DNA from: Collinsella sp.
Lineage (GTDB): Bacteria > Actinomycetota > Coriobacteriia > Coriobacteriales > Coriobacteriaceae
Length of the DNA: 64,000 nt
NCBI GenBank assembly: GCA_019414645.1
Contig: DXLP01000003.1
Location: 27,011-91,010, forward strand
Direction of reading: 5' to 3'
How positions within the stretch are numbered: position 1 is the stretch's first letter; every line of letters begins with the position of its first letter. The translations under genes were made by a program, and so were the position numbers. Below are positions 25,211 to 33,974 of the stretch, one piece after another. Below the pieces are notes generated by a model, which was not told the DNA's origin, ran no database searches, and worked only from the letters and a program-made list of their open reading frames with translations.

Positions 25211-28093
25211 CTAAATAAACACGTCGACGAGGATGGGCATAAGGTTGAGCAGGCCAAACACTAGCGCCACGCCCCAGCCGAGCTTAAAGCAGCTGCGCCA
25301 GGTGCTGCGTGCGAAGGTGTTGTCGATCAGCACCTCGGCAAAATATGTCGCAGCCATCACGACCAGGGCCACGACCCAGCTCACCGGGTTGTCCCAGACA
25401 AAGAACATGCCCACCCACATCAAAAACAGCACGGTCTCGCACCAGTGCATAAGGGTCATCTTGGCCAGCGTGCCGCCGCTCATCTCGGTGGCGACGCCCT
25501 GGACGATCTCCTGGTGCGCGTGATGCGAGTACGAAAGGTCAAACGGCGACTTGCGCAGCTTGATGGTAAGCACCGCGAGCAGTGCGAGGAAAATGGGCGC
25601 GCTGTACACGATGATGGGGGCCGACTGCCCCGTCACGGCAATGGAATCGAAGCTATCGGTGGCAAGGTACAGGCCCACGCTCATCAGCAGAACGGCGGGC
25701 TCGTAACTCATGACCTGCAGCAGCTCGCGGTCGGCGCCAACCTGGGCAAACGGACTTTGCGTCGAGGCGGACGCCAGCACCACAAAGATCGCGGCGAGCG
25801 TAACCATAAAGGCGCACAGCAACGTGTTGGAGCCCGACACAAAGATGCCGCCGCCCACCACGGTAAAGATGAGCGCGCACGCCATGTAGGTATCGTCCAT
25901 GGTGTTTACGCTGGCAGGGGCTTTACACAGCAGCTTGGCCACATCGTAGAACGGTTGCAGCAGACGCGGTCCCACGCGGCCCTGCATGCGGGCGGACAGC
26001 TTGCGGTCAACGCCGTCGATCAGGCCGCCCACAAGCGGCGCAATCAAGGCAAACGCCACGGTACCAATAAAGATGCCCACGACACCCGAACCTTCAAAAT
26101 ACTTACCGCGCAGCACCGAGGGCGCACTCATGGCAAGCCGCTCGGGCCCAATCCACGCGCAGCACAGCAGCGCAAACAAGATAATGCTGCAGCACACGAC
26201 GCTACCCGCGGGGCCAATACGCTTCTCGCCAAGGGCGTCCTCCGAGTACCAATTGCGCTTTTCGGCCTTTACCTCGTGGCCCATCGAGCCGCGGAAATGG
26301 CGGTAATTTTCGGTTCCCACACCCGAAAGATATACGTTTACGTGCGGTTTGTTGCTCACGCGGAATGAAGTCAGCAGCACCACGGCGATAAACGCCACGA
26401 TAACCACCATCAGATACATGGCGTCCTTGCCGATAACGTACGGCACGCGGCCAAACACCATGGCCAAGTAAGGCGACACCAGACCGCTCGAGATAACCGG
26501 GAACGCCACGCAGCACAGAATCAGCAGCGCGGCGATGGTGTTGAGCGCCATCCATTCTGTCTTATGGACATTGACCTCAACGTTTTGAGCCGTGGGGTCG
26601 ACGCCCGAAAGCTTGGCAAGCCACTTGCCCCAGAAGTAAAACGTCGCAGCCGAGCCAAAGGCCAACACCATGATCATGAGCACGTTGCCGGTCTGGGCAA
26701 ACGCCACCAGGGCGCCCCACTTGGACACGAGCATGCCAAACGGCGCCACAAACATGCCCATGATGCCCAGCATCATCAGACGCGTCAGGTGCGGCATGCG
26801 GCTGAACATACCGTCCATGTCCTCGATATTGCGGCTGCCGATATGATGCTCGGCCGTGCCCACGCACAGGAACAGCAGCGACTTGGCCACCGTGTGGAAC
26901 AGGATCAGGAAGATGGCCGCCCACACGGCCTCGGGCGCGCCGACACCCAAGCAGGCACTGATGAGTCCCAAGTTGGAAATGGTGGAGTACGCGAGCACGC
27001 GTTTGGCGTTGCTCTGCGAGATGGCCATGAGGGCAGCGAGCAAAAACGTGATGGCACCCACACTCGTGACCATAAAGCCGGTCACAGGATAGATGGCATA
27101 GAGCGGGCTCAGCTTGACCATCAGGAACACGCCAGCTTTGACCATGGTGGACGAGTGCAGCAGGGCGCTCGTGGGGGTGGGGGCAACCATGGCACCGAGC
27201 AGCCAAGTGTGGAACGGCATCTGTGCGGCCTTGGTGAGTGCGGCGAGCGACAACAGGATGACCGGCATCACCAGCAGCGCGGATTGCGCGGTTCCGGCGC
27301 CGGAAAGCTCGATCATGCCCGAGATGGTCAGCGGCATGCCGTTAACGTGCAGGTACATGAGGCCGGCCAAAAACGCGATGCCGCCCAGCATGTTGAGGAT
27401 GATCTGGGTGAAGGCGTTCTTGATGGCCTCGGGCGTGCGCGTATAGCCAATCATAAGGAACGAGCACACGGTGGTGATTTCCCAGCCGCAGAACAGCCAC
27501 TCAAGGTTGTCGCTCGTCACGATGACGAACATGGCCGAGAGGAACAGGAACATAAGCGCCAGGAACTGCGGGCGACGGTCGGGCGCGGTCTGCCCGCGCA
27601 GCGCGGCCTCGTGCTCGTCGTGGGCCTGGAAGTCCTTCATGTAGCCCAGGGCATACACGCAGATTAGGCTGCCGACAATGCCGACGGCGAGGACCATGAT
27701 CACGCTCATGTAATCCAGGTAGAGCGGCGTCGCCGTGACGGCTTCGGCCGCGGGCAGCGTCATGGCTGCAAAGGCGAGCGAGCCCACCAGCTGGACTATG
27801 CCGAGCACCGTGGTGAGCACGTTCCTATATTTGTACGCGTTGTACAGGATGACGGCGCACAGAATGACATCGATGGCGGAGCTGATGATCGAGAGCACAT
27901 GCGAGGTGTCGGAGGCAACCTCAAAGCTCTGCGGGCCCGCGCCAAAAAACATGACGGCGACTACAACTGTCACCACCATAATGATGCCGGAACCTATGAG
28001 CCCCACCGCATCGCGGGCGCGGTCACCGTGCGCGAGCAGCATGCCCAGCGCCGGTACCAGCGGAAACAGGGTAAGGAAATACAGTAGCGTCAT
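25211..28093 (-). CDS. echAB: Fused Ech membrane subunits: NuoL/M-like plus NuoH-like
   Basis: 960 residues in one uninterrupted frame. Residues about 1-570 are an antiporter-like NuoL/M (EchA/HyfB) domain, including the proton-channel block EAIKNAFTQIILNMLGG and the TPTSALLHSSTMVKAG motif. After a hydrophilic linker (about 590-640) the C-terminal ~290 residues are a NuoH/HycD (EchB) domain with GRVGPRLLQPFYDVAKL and the conserved loop around SPFDLSYSHHAHQEIV. In most species these are two genes. The first gene of echAB-C-D-E-F order; GGGGGAGTG precedes the start. It would translocate ions during H2 formation. Confidence 0.88.
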   Translation of the reverse strand: MTLLYFLTLFPLVPALGMLLAHGDRARDAVGLIGSGIIMVVTVVVAVMFFGAGPQSFEVASDTSHVLSIISSAIDVILCAVILYNAYKYRNVLTTVLGIVQLVGSLAFAAMTLPAAEAVTATPLYLDYMSVIMVLAVGIVGSLICVYALGYMKDFQAHDEHEAALRGQTAPDRRPQFLALMFLFLSAMFVIVTSDNLEWLFCGWEITTVCSFLMIGYTRTPEAIKNAFTQIILNMLGGIAFLAGLMYLHVNGMPLTISGMIELSGAGTAQSALLVMPVILLSLAALTKAAQMPFHTWLLGAMVAPTPTSALLHSSTMVKAGVFLMVKLSPLYAIYPVTGFMVTSVGAITFLLAALMAISQSNAKRVLAYSTISNLGLISACLGVGAPEAVWAAIFLILFHTVAKSLLFLCVGTAEHHIGSRNIEDMDGMFSRMPHLTRLMMLGIMGMFVAPFGMLVSKWGALVAFAQTGNVLMIMVLAFGSAATFYFWGKWLAKLSGVDPTAQNVEVNVHKTEWMALNTIAALLILCCVAFPVISSGLVSPYLAMVFGRVPYVIGKDAMYLMVVIVAFIAVVLLTSFRVSNKPHVNVYLSGVGTENYRHFRGSMGHEVKAEKRNWYSEDALGEKRIGPAGSVVCCSIILFALLCCAWIGPERLAMSAPSVLRGKYFEGSGVVGIFIGTVAFALIAPLVGGLIDGVDRKLSARMQGRVGPRLLQPFYDVAKLLCKAPASVNTMDDTYMACALIFTVVGGGIFVSGSNTLLCAFMVTLAAIFVVLASASTQSPFAQVGADRELLQVMSYEPAVLLMSVGLYLATDSFDSIAVTGQSAPIIVYSAPIFLALLAVLTIKLRKSPFDLSYSHHAHQEIVQGVATEMSGGTLAKMTLMHWCETVLFLMWVGMFFVWDNPVSWVVALVVMAATYFAEVLIDNTFARSTWRSCFKLGWGVALVFGLLNLMPILVDVFI

Positions 28094-28273
28094 ACCATCA
28101 CTCCCCCATGCTAAAACGCTGCAATTGTTTAACGTTATAGCTCAATTGAGGAGTAGCGGCGGCGGGTTTTCGGTCAACTGGGGAGTTTTAGGCGTACGGG
28201 GTAAGGGCACGCCCGCATTGGAGCAGAGGGGCGGCAAGAAAAATGCGCCCCTGTGGGTGCACCATCCCGTTTG

Positions 28274-28678
28274 CTATTCCGCCTTTTTAACGCGCGGCTT
28301 GCGACCGCGCGGCTTATCGACCAGTGCGGACTCACCGCTCTCGCGGTACTGACGGCACCAAGCCTTGACCGAAGACTCGCTAGGAATCTTGTGCTTGATC
28401 ATGGCCTCGCGAACCGTTAAGCCGTTTTCCAAGCGGTCCTTGACCACGGCGAGCTTAACTTCGTACGAATAGGTGTGATGATGCGAACCGGCGTTGAGAA
28501 CGGCGTCGGCACCGCCCACGGCATATGCGCGGGCCCACTGACGAGCCGTGGCCTGGGGAATGCCGAGCTCCGCGGCGAGGGCGCAATGACCGACCCCCTC
28601 TTGGAGGACCTCGACGGCGCGCTGCCTAACCTCGGGCGCATGCGTGCGAGTCCTTGTTGCTTCCGACATACCTGCCAC
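28274..28678 (-). CDS. Double helix-turn-helix protein, IS3 OrfA-like
   Basis: 134 residues with two HTH units (about 15-50, containing CALAAELGIPQATARQWAR, and about 72-112, TVREAMIKHKIPSESSVKAW) and a basic tail. The arrangement resembles the OrfA protein of IS3/IS150 transposases or an HTH_28 regulator. No OrfB and no inverted repeats are visible nearby, so it is either a remnant or a domesticated DNA-binding protein. The start may be GTG 28678 or ATG 28669; neither ribosome site is convincing. Confidence 0.6.
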   Translation of the reverse strand: MAGMSEATRTRTHAPEVRQRAVEVLQEGVGHCALAAELGIPQATARQWARAYAVGGADAVLNAGSHHHTYSYEVKLAVVKDRLENGLTVREAMIKHKIPSESSVKAWCRQYRESGESALVDKPRGRKPRVKKAE

Positions 28679-29004
28679 TTCTTAGCCTTAACCGTTAATC
28701 TGCTTTTTTACGTGCATGTTAGATAGTAGCATTTTACTGTTTGCTCAAAGCAGTTAATTAAAATAGACGCGGCGTTATCTGGGCATTTGGCACCAATTTA
28801 CGACATTTCTTTATCGATTATTTACGCTGGTAGCTGACTCGCAGCCAATCGTCATTCGCCTGTCAACAAAATTGACACCTCTTTATGTCCTTTGGCATAG
28901 AGGATATAGTTATTAACCCCTCCCCCAATAATTTTGAGTAATCGGCAAGGCAGTAGACGTCCTTACTCCTCATGATTACCGCGCATTGCCATCCACCGAA
29001 GCAA
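28679..29004. promoter_or_regulatory. AT-rich gap with a TGTCAA/TTGACA inverted repeat
   Basis: About 325 bases without a gene. At 28861-28877 TGTCAA and TTGACA form a perfect inverted repeat around CAAAA, so a -35-like hexamer is presented on both strands. No convincing -10 is found at 17 bases on either side. The rest is AT-rich upstream sequence of the HTH gene with no other structure that I can support. Confidence 0.35.
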
Positions 29005-29043
29005 AACAAAAAGGGCGGGGCCTGCTGCGCTTGCAGGCCCCGC
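29005..29043 (-). terminator. Intrinsic terminator of the flavin oxidoreductase gene
   Basis: On the minus strand CGGGGCCTGC pairs with GCAGGCCCCG and is followed by CCTTTTTGTTTTG. It lies about 75 bases past the stop at 29119. Confidence 0.85.
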
Positions 29044-29118
29044 ACCGGTTGACACCCGACGGGACACAGCCGGGCGAGGCGGATCCGTGCTACCGCCCCG
29101 CCTGGCCGCGATGTTCAA

Positions 29119-31155
29119 CTACAGCTCGTTGGCCGCGTGATACGCCGTGCGAATGGCGCTCGCAATGTCGGCGGTGCGCTCGCCCGAGCAGTCGCCCACG
29201 CAGGTCACGGGCACCGTCACGCCATCCAGGTCAAACGCGTTGGCCTTGGAGCCCACGGCCATCACCACGTAATCGCAGGCGATCTTCACCGGCTCCTCGG
29301 GGCCGTCCTCGGTGGTGTGCACGGCCTCCACGCCCTCGTCGGTAACGGCGGTCAGGCGGGTCTTAACGTGCTGTTCCACGTTGTGGGCGGCGAAGTCGCT
29401 CATGATCAGCGGCAGAATGGTCTCGGACTCGCCCGCGGCAATCTTGTCGAGCATCTCGACGATCGCCACCTCGCAGCCGTGCTGCAGCAGGTACTCGGCA
29501 GTCTCGGTGCCCACCAGGCCACCGCCAATGACGGCGACGCGCCCGCTGAGCTCCACCTTGCCGGCCAGCACGTCCCAGCTCGAGACGACCTTGTCCGAGT
29601 CGGCACCCGGAACGGGGATGACCACGTCGTGTGCGCCCACGGCCACAATCGCGGCGTCGGCGGCGTTGAGATCCTCGGCCGTAGCGGCATGGTTGAGCTC
29701 GACCTTCACGCCCAGGCCGGGCAGAATCTTCTCGTAGTACTCGACCGAGCGCATGATCTCGTCCTTGCGCGGAGGCGCGGCTGCCAGCACAATCTGGCCG
29801 CCCAAATGGTCGCTCGCCTCGTAGACGGTCACGTCGTAGCCGCGCTTGGCCGCCACGCGCGCGGCCTCCAAGCCGGCAATACCGCCGCCCACCACGGCGA
29901 CCTTCTTGTCGCCCTCGCCCGGCTTGATGGCGATGGTCGCCTCGTCGCCGTTCTCGGCATTGAGCACGCACGAGATGTACTTGCGGTTTTGAATCGCGTC
30001 GACGCAGCCCTTGTTGCAATTGAGGCACTCGCGAATGGGCTCACCCGTGGCGGCCTTCAGCGCAATGTCGGGGTCGCACATGAGCGAGCGGCCGTACGCG
30101 ATGATATCGGCCGAACCGTCTTCCAGAATCTTCTCGCCGGCCTCGACCGAAACAACACGGCCGACAGTGGCCACCGGCACGGAGACCAGGGCCTTGACGC
30201 GCTCGGCCACGGGCAGCGTCCAGTTGTAGGGCATGGCGCCCATGGGCGGAATGGTGTCGCCCATGTTGCCGGTATGGTTGGCCTGTGCAACCTGGATCAT
30301 GTCGATGCCGGCGCCCTCGAGCAGCTTGGCAAACTCGCAGGCCTCATCGGGCTGCAGGCCGCCCTTGCCGCGCGGCGTGCCGTCGGGGTTCTCCATGATC
30401 ACGGGGAGCTTGTACTCCACCATCAGCTGCGGCGCGGCTTCCTTAATGGCGGCGACAACCTCGAGCGCATAGCGAACGCGGTTCTCGAACGAGCCACCGT
30501 ACTCGTCGGTGCGCTGGTTGAGGATGGCCGAGCACAGCGAACCCACCAGACGGTCGCCGTGAACCTCGATGGCGTCGATGCCGGCCTGCTGCGCGCGGGC
30601 GGCCGAGGCAGCGATGGCCTCCTTGATCTGGGTGAGCTGCTCTACGCTCGCCTCGTTCACAAAGTGCTGCATGTCGTGGTGCAGCTTGGCGTAGGCCTGC
30701 TTGCGGATCTCGTTGGACTCGGCCATCTTGGCGGCAAAGGTCTCCTCGTCGCCGGCGGCCTTGGCCTCCTGCGCAGCCTTGGCGGCGGCCATGGAACCCA
30801 TGACCATGCGGCCGACGCCGGGCACGTCGTACTCGGGGTGGAACAGCTGCAGCGCGACCTTGGCGCCGTGCTTGTGAACGGCGTCGGCCAGCGCCTTAAA
30901 CGTGGGGATCTGGGCGTCGGTCGCTAACTTGGGCGTGGGGCTTGCGGTCATAACAGGAGCAACGTCGCCGATGACGATGTAGCTCACGCCGCCACGGGCC
31001 AGGCGCTCGTAAAAAGCCAGGCTGCGCTCGCCAATGGAACCGTCGCGCTCCTCGTAGCCGGTGGTCAGCGGCGGGAACATAATGCGGTTTTTAAGCTCAA
31101 GGGGGCCAACCGTAATGGGCTGGAGCAGTTTGGATGCGGGTGCGGTCATGGACAT
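29119..31155 (-). CDS. OYE-type NADH:flavin oxidoreductase (2,4-dienoyl-CoA/enoate reductase family)
   Basis: 678 residues: an Old Yellow Enzyme FMN barrel (about 8-375; RTDEYGGSFENR is the family block), a [4Fe-4S] site with CLNCNKGC and a later Cys in YISCVLN, then FAD and NAD(P) Rossmann domains (VAVVGGGIAGLEAARVA and VAVIGGGLVGTETAEYL). The family reduces activated double bonds (enoates, dienoyl-CoA, steroid enones) with electrons relayed through Fe-S and FAD. The substrate cannot be read from sequence. An insertion of about 40 residues rich in Ala/Glu/Lys (about 105-150) is seen in the barrel. Monocistronic. Confidence 0.88.
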   Translation of the reverse strand: MSMTAPASKLLQPITVGPLELKNRIMFPPLTTGYEERDGSIGERSLAFYERLARGGVSYIVIGDVAPVMTASPTPKLATDAQIPTFKALADAVHKHGAKVALQLFHPEYDVPGVGRMVMGSMAAAKAAQEAKAAGDEETFAAKMAESNEIRKQAYAKLHHDMQHFVNEASVEQLTQIKEAIAASAARAQQAGIDAIEVHGDRLVGSLCSAILNQRTDEYGGSFENRVRYALEVVAAIKEAAPQLMVEYKLPVIMENPDGTPRGKGGLQPDEACEFAKLLEGAGIDMIQVAQANHTGNMGDTIPPMGAMPYNWTLPVAERVKALVSVPVATVGRVVSVEAGEKILEDGSADIIAYGRSLMCDPDIALKAATGEPIRECLNCNKGCVDAIQNRKYISCVLNAENGDEATIAIKPGEGDKKVAVVGGGIAGLEAARVAAKRGYDVTVYEASDHLGGQIVLAAAPPRKDEIMRSVEYYEKILPGLGVKVELNHAATAEDLNAADAAIVAVGAHDVVIPVPGADSDKVVSSWDVLAGKVELSGRVAVIGGGLVGTETAEYLLQHGCEVAIVEMLDKIAAGESETILPLIMSDFAAHNVEQHVKTRLTAVTDEGVEAVHTTEDGPEEPVKIACDYVVMAVGSKANAFDLDGVTVPVTCVGDCSGERTADIASAIRTAYHAANEL

Positions 31156-31290
31156 TCCTCTCTTGTAGGCGCGGCGGCGATGTTGCCGCGTAGTTGTTTA
31201 GAGGATATGGCATGGGGGCACAGTGGCGCAACGGAAATCGGCAGACAGCAGGTAGCGGCAGGTGGATGGGGCGGGGCGGCCCGTCGGTTT

Positions 31291-31600
31291 GTCTCAATCC
31301 GTAACAGTTAGGCCCACTTTTGGCCTCCACCTGTTACAGATCGAGACAAACCAACCCGGCCCGCTAGAACATCTAAATCTGTAACAGCTACTCGGCAAAA
31401 TCCATCCCTCGTGTTACAGAATTAGATAAACGGGGGCCGGCCGCCGAAAAATCTCGTTCTGTAACATCTATCGGCCAAAAACGGCCCCACGTGTTACAGA
31501 TCAAGACATTCCCCTCGGCCCATCCTCAACAATCTCAATCCGTAACATCTAGGCCCGCTTTTGACCCCTACCCGTTACAGATTGAGATTTTGTTTGAGAT
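31291..31600 (+). repeat. Left palindrome array, four 80-bp modules
   Basis: Four modules begin with TCTGTAACA or TCCGTAACA at 31298, 31378, 31458 and 31539 and close with GTTACAGAT about 40 bases later, giving a strict 80-81-bp period. Each module is an inverted repeat with flanking TCTC/GAGA. Modules 2-4 are nearly identical over about 200 bases to modules 1-3 of the array at 33411-33716, in the same orientation. Confidence 0.8.
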
Positions 31601-31635
31601 TTGCCGAGGGACTATATCCACGCGTCATCGAAGCC

Positions 31636-31701
31636 ACTGCGACAGAAGTGCGACATTACTGCGACAGAGGTGCGACATTACTGCGACAGAGGTGCGAAAT
31701 A
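31636..31701 (+). repeat. Three 22-bp direct repeats: TGCGACA every 11 bases
   Basis: Three tandem copies of ACTGCGACAGARGTGCGACATT. Each contains two TGCGACA heptamers, so six heptamers (the last TGCGAAA) recur at 11-base spacing, close to one helical turn. They lie 12-77 bases beyond the stop of the AlbA-type gene. Confidence 0.75.
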
Positions 31702-31712
31702 GATCGACCACC

Positions 31713-33155
31713 TTACCTTATCGTGTAGAACTGTTTTGGGTCGTTATGGGATGAGCCGTGCCATTCGAGCAGCCCGTCTTCCTCAATTAACTTACCAAGC
31801 ACCCGGCTTGCTGTGCGGCGATTTCTCCCGATGTGCGCTGCAAGCTCCCTTGCTGTCACCCTTCCGTTCGCAAAGGCCAACCTGACGGCGGCGAGCTCAT
31901 ACTCCCCCAATGAGGCGATCACCTCCGGTGATACCTTGTCCTCGAGAGCCTCGCTTCTCCTTACGGTTCTGGCAACGATATTGTTCTCAAGCGTTAGCTG
32001 AACCCTTGCCCCATCAGGTTCCGTGTAGACCGGATCATTGAGCAGAGAGTTTTGCATCTCGGTATAAATGCGCTTGACGCCCTCGTTTAGCTCCCGAACC
32101 CAACCAAATTCAACCAGCGTGCGCGCGATGCGTGGGTTGCGCGAGTAACGAGTGGTCCTCATGTTGTCGAGCGTCACGATATTGGGAAGCGCGCCTGGAC
32201 TGATGATTTCCAAACGGTCGTCGAACATCGAGACCCGGATGTAGTCGCCGCGGAACGAGTAGTCGCGATGTGTCACCGCGTTGACCAAGCCCTCGAACCA
32301 GGCGAACTCAGGATACTCAGGCACGGTCTGGAATTTCCCGTCGGGCCCCAGGAACTGAAATTCGCGGAGCATGCTCGAGATGAGTTCGTAGGCGTCTTGG
32401 ATCACCTTAGGCAGCGGCCCACAGAAGCTTCGTTCTTTCGTGATGTTAAGACGCTCGCCCGTCTCCATTTTGACGCCGTCGTAGCGCAGGACACGGACTC
32501 GCGCCTGTGGCATCATCGCGGACGGATCCAGCGCGAATAGCAGGGCTCCAGCAACGGTCAGCTTTCCGTCACGCATAAAACGACGACTTCTAAGGACCTG
32601 CTCGTCGGAAACTTCGGTCCCAAGAATCCCTTTGTAGCGATCAAGCACTTCATGGTCCACGTCATCTAGGGAGGAATCCTCAACGAGCTCGTCCTCGAAG
32701 ATTCTCTGCCCCTTATCGTACTCGAGGGCAAATACCTGTTCGCGGCTGAGCCTCACGCTCTTGTCGTCCTGCCGCAAGAAAACCTCGCCGTCGCTCACGC
32801 GAGCAACAGAGTGGTTGGTCGAGGCATCGATGTCCAAAACGAGAACGAAGTCCTCCTCGCCCGAAGAATTGACCACGGGGATTCGGTCTTTGCGGACAAT
32901 AGGGGTTGGCGTGCAAGTCGTGAGCGCAGCGCGCTCGAATTTCTCAATGTCGCGCGCGCCGTTACGCTTGAAGCCCGTTACCTCACCATTATCCTCGATA
33001 CCGATAACGAGCTTGCCTCCCGCCGAGTTGGCGAATGCACTAATATGCTTCGCAATCTCCTTGTCATCCTTGCGGGCGCTCTTTCGATCGAAGTACTGAT
33101 TCTCCCTGAGAGTGGAAAATAGAATCACATCGTTTGTCGCGATGGGTTGCTGCAT
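31713..33155 (-). CDS. AlbA_2 / HATPase_c_4 ATP-binding regulator
   Basis: 480 residues. An N-terminal AlbA_2 (Schlafen-like) domain has ENQYFDRKSA and SAFANSAGGKLVIGIED (about 12-60). The C-terminal half has HATPase_c_4 features (LVNAVTHRDYSFRG, NPRIARTLVEFGWVRELNEG). A winged helix ends the protein (TARELAAHIGRNRRTASRVLGKLIEEDGLL). Such COG2865 proteins are putative transcription regulators. ATG 33155 is preferred because AAGGAGG lies 5 bases upstream. The gene sits between two palindrome arrays of the same family, suggesting that they move or function together. Confidence 0.8.
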   Translation of the reverse strand: MQQPIATNDVILFSTLRENQYFDRKSARKDDKEIAKHISAFANSAGGKLVIGIEDNGEVTGFKRNGARDIEKFERAALTTCTPTPIVRKDRIPVVNSSGEEDFVLVLDIDASTNHSVARVSDGEVFLRQDDKSVRLSREQVFALEYDKGQRIFEDELVEDSSLDDVDHEVLDRYKGILGTEVSDEQVLRSRRFMRDGKLTVAGALLFALDPSAMMPQARVRVLRYDGVKMETGERLNITKERSFCGPLPKVIQDAYELISSMLREFQFLGPDGKFQTVPEYPEFAWFEGLVNAVTHRDYSFRGDYIRVSMFDDRLEIISPGALPNIVTLDNMRTTRYSRNPRIARTLVEFGWVRELNEGVKRIYTEMQNSLLNDPVYTEPDGARVQLTLENNIVARTVRRSEALEDKVSPEVIASLGEYELAAVRLAFANGRVTARELAAHIGRNRRTASRVLGKLIEEDGLLEWHGSSHNDPKQFYTIR

Positions 33156-33410
33156 TGCCGCCTCCTTACATGGCTCCATAAAGAAGTGTAAGTCAAAGGC
33201 ATCGTATAGACGGCCCCTACATAGCGGCCCCTTTATTGTTTTTAAGACGTCACTATTTCTAGTTAAGGATCGTTAAGGGTCGTCGCAGCTCCTTCCAATT
33301 GGAGTCTATCAATCGACAAGTCAATCCATCCGGCCCGCGATTATCGATAGCCCGTCCGCCTCACATAATAAAAAGAGTCAAGATTCACTCATAAAGGAGA
33401 GCAACAACAA

Positions 33411-33716
33411 AATCTCAATCTGTAACAGCTACTCGGCAAAATCCGTCCCTCGTGTTACAGATTTAGACAAACGGGGGCCGGCTGCCGGAAAATCTCGTTC
33501 TGTAACATCTATCGGCCAAAAACGGCCCCACGTGTTACAGATCAAGACATTCCCCTCGGCCCATCCTCAACAATCTAGATCTGTAACATCTAGACCCACT
33601 TTTGACCCCTACCTGTTACAGATCGAGACAAACCAATCTAGCCTGCCGAAACATCTCGATCTGTAACACCTAGCCGCCCAAATCGGGTCTAGATGTTACA
33701 GATCGAGATTTTGTTT
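33411..33716 (+). repeat. Right palindrome array, four 80-bp modules
   Basis: TCTGTAACA occurs at 33419, 33499, 33580 and 33660 with closing GTTACAGAT motifs, the same 80-81-bp period as the left array. Both arrays end in GAGATTTTGTTTGAGA. Together they bracket the AlbA-type gene. Confidence 0.8.
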
Positions 33717-33758
33717 GAGAGGCCGAGAATTGGACCGAAAACACGGTCCCGGGATAAG

Positions 33759-33788
33759 AAAAAAGCTCGCCGGCTAGGCCGACGAGCT
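33759..33788 (-). terminator. Terminator of the first initiator tRNA gene
   Basis: AGCTCGTCGGC pairs with GCCGGCGAGCT on the minus strand, followed by a run of six T. Confidence 0.85.
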
Positions 33789-33797
33789 GCAAGTTCT

Positions 33798-33874
33798 TGG
33801 TCGCGGGGGCAGGATTTGAACCTACGACCTCCGGGTTATGAGCCCGGCGAGCTACCAGACTGCTCCACCCCGCA
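33798..33874 (-). tRNA. tRNA-fMet (CAT), copy 1
   Basis: 77 bases with encoded CCA. The anticodon loop is CTCATAA and the anticodon stem ends in the three G-C pairs typical of initiators. The first acceptor position is T opposite G, a non-Watson-Crick end as expected for an initiator. The T-loop is TTCAAAT. It is identical to the copy at 44389-44465. A gene for elongator tRNA-Met is not in the window. Confidence 0.93.
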
Positions 33875-33904
33875 ATGTCTGGGCGCCTCATGTGCGCAAG
33901 AGAG

Positions 33905-33933
33905 TTATTACGCTCCCGCCTGCGCGATTGCAA
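33905..33933 (-). promoter_or_regulatory. Promoter of tRNA-fMet copy 1
   Basis: On the minus strand TTGCAA, 17 bases, TAATAA. The -10 lies at the edge of the long direct repeat, and the -35 is unrelated in sequence to that of copy 2. Confidence 0.7.
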
Positions 33934-33974
33934 GCCGGCTGCCCAAGGTTGTGAAGGTTGCTCCACATCCAGTC

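Larger units (their letters stand above)
33205..33910. repeat. Left copy of a long direct repeat flanking the sugar island
   Basis: Sequence at about 33192-33400 and 33759-33910 is related to 44131-44345 and 44346-44502. Shared blocks include AGACGTCACTATTT, GGCCCGCGATTATC, the whole tRNA and the bases up to its -10 box. The palindrome array at 33411-33716 interrupts this copy only. The segment at 33192-33230 matches the decayed restriction-gene start found in the right copy. Confidence 0.75.

Noticed and set aside
22422..28093. Respiratory complex I fragment
   Set aside because: The NuoD-like protein keeps both NiFe CxxC motifs and no NuoE/F/G or quinone-pathway genes are present, so it is an Ech-type hydrogenase.
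28274..28678. Complete IS3-family insertion sequence
   Set aside because: Only an OrfA-like protein is present; no OrfB and no terminal inverted repeats or target duplication are visible.
29119..31155. Bile-acid reductase (BaiCD/BaiH)
   Set aside because: Same enzyme family, but no other bai-type gene is nearby and the substrate pocket cannot be judged by eye.
31291..33716. CRISPR arrays
   Set aside because: The repeats are internally palindromic with 80-bp period, the sequence between repeats is itself repeated in both arrays, and no cas gene is present.
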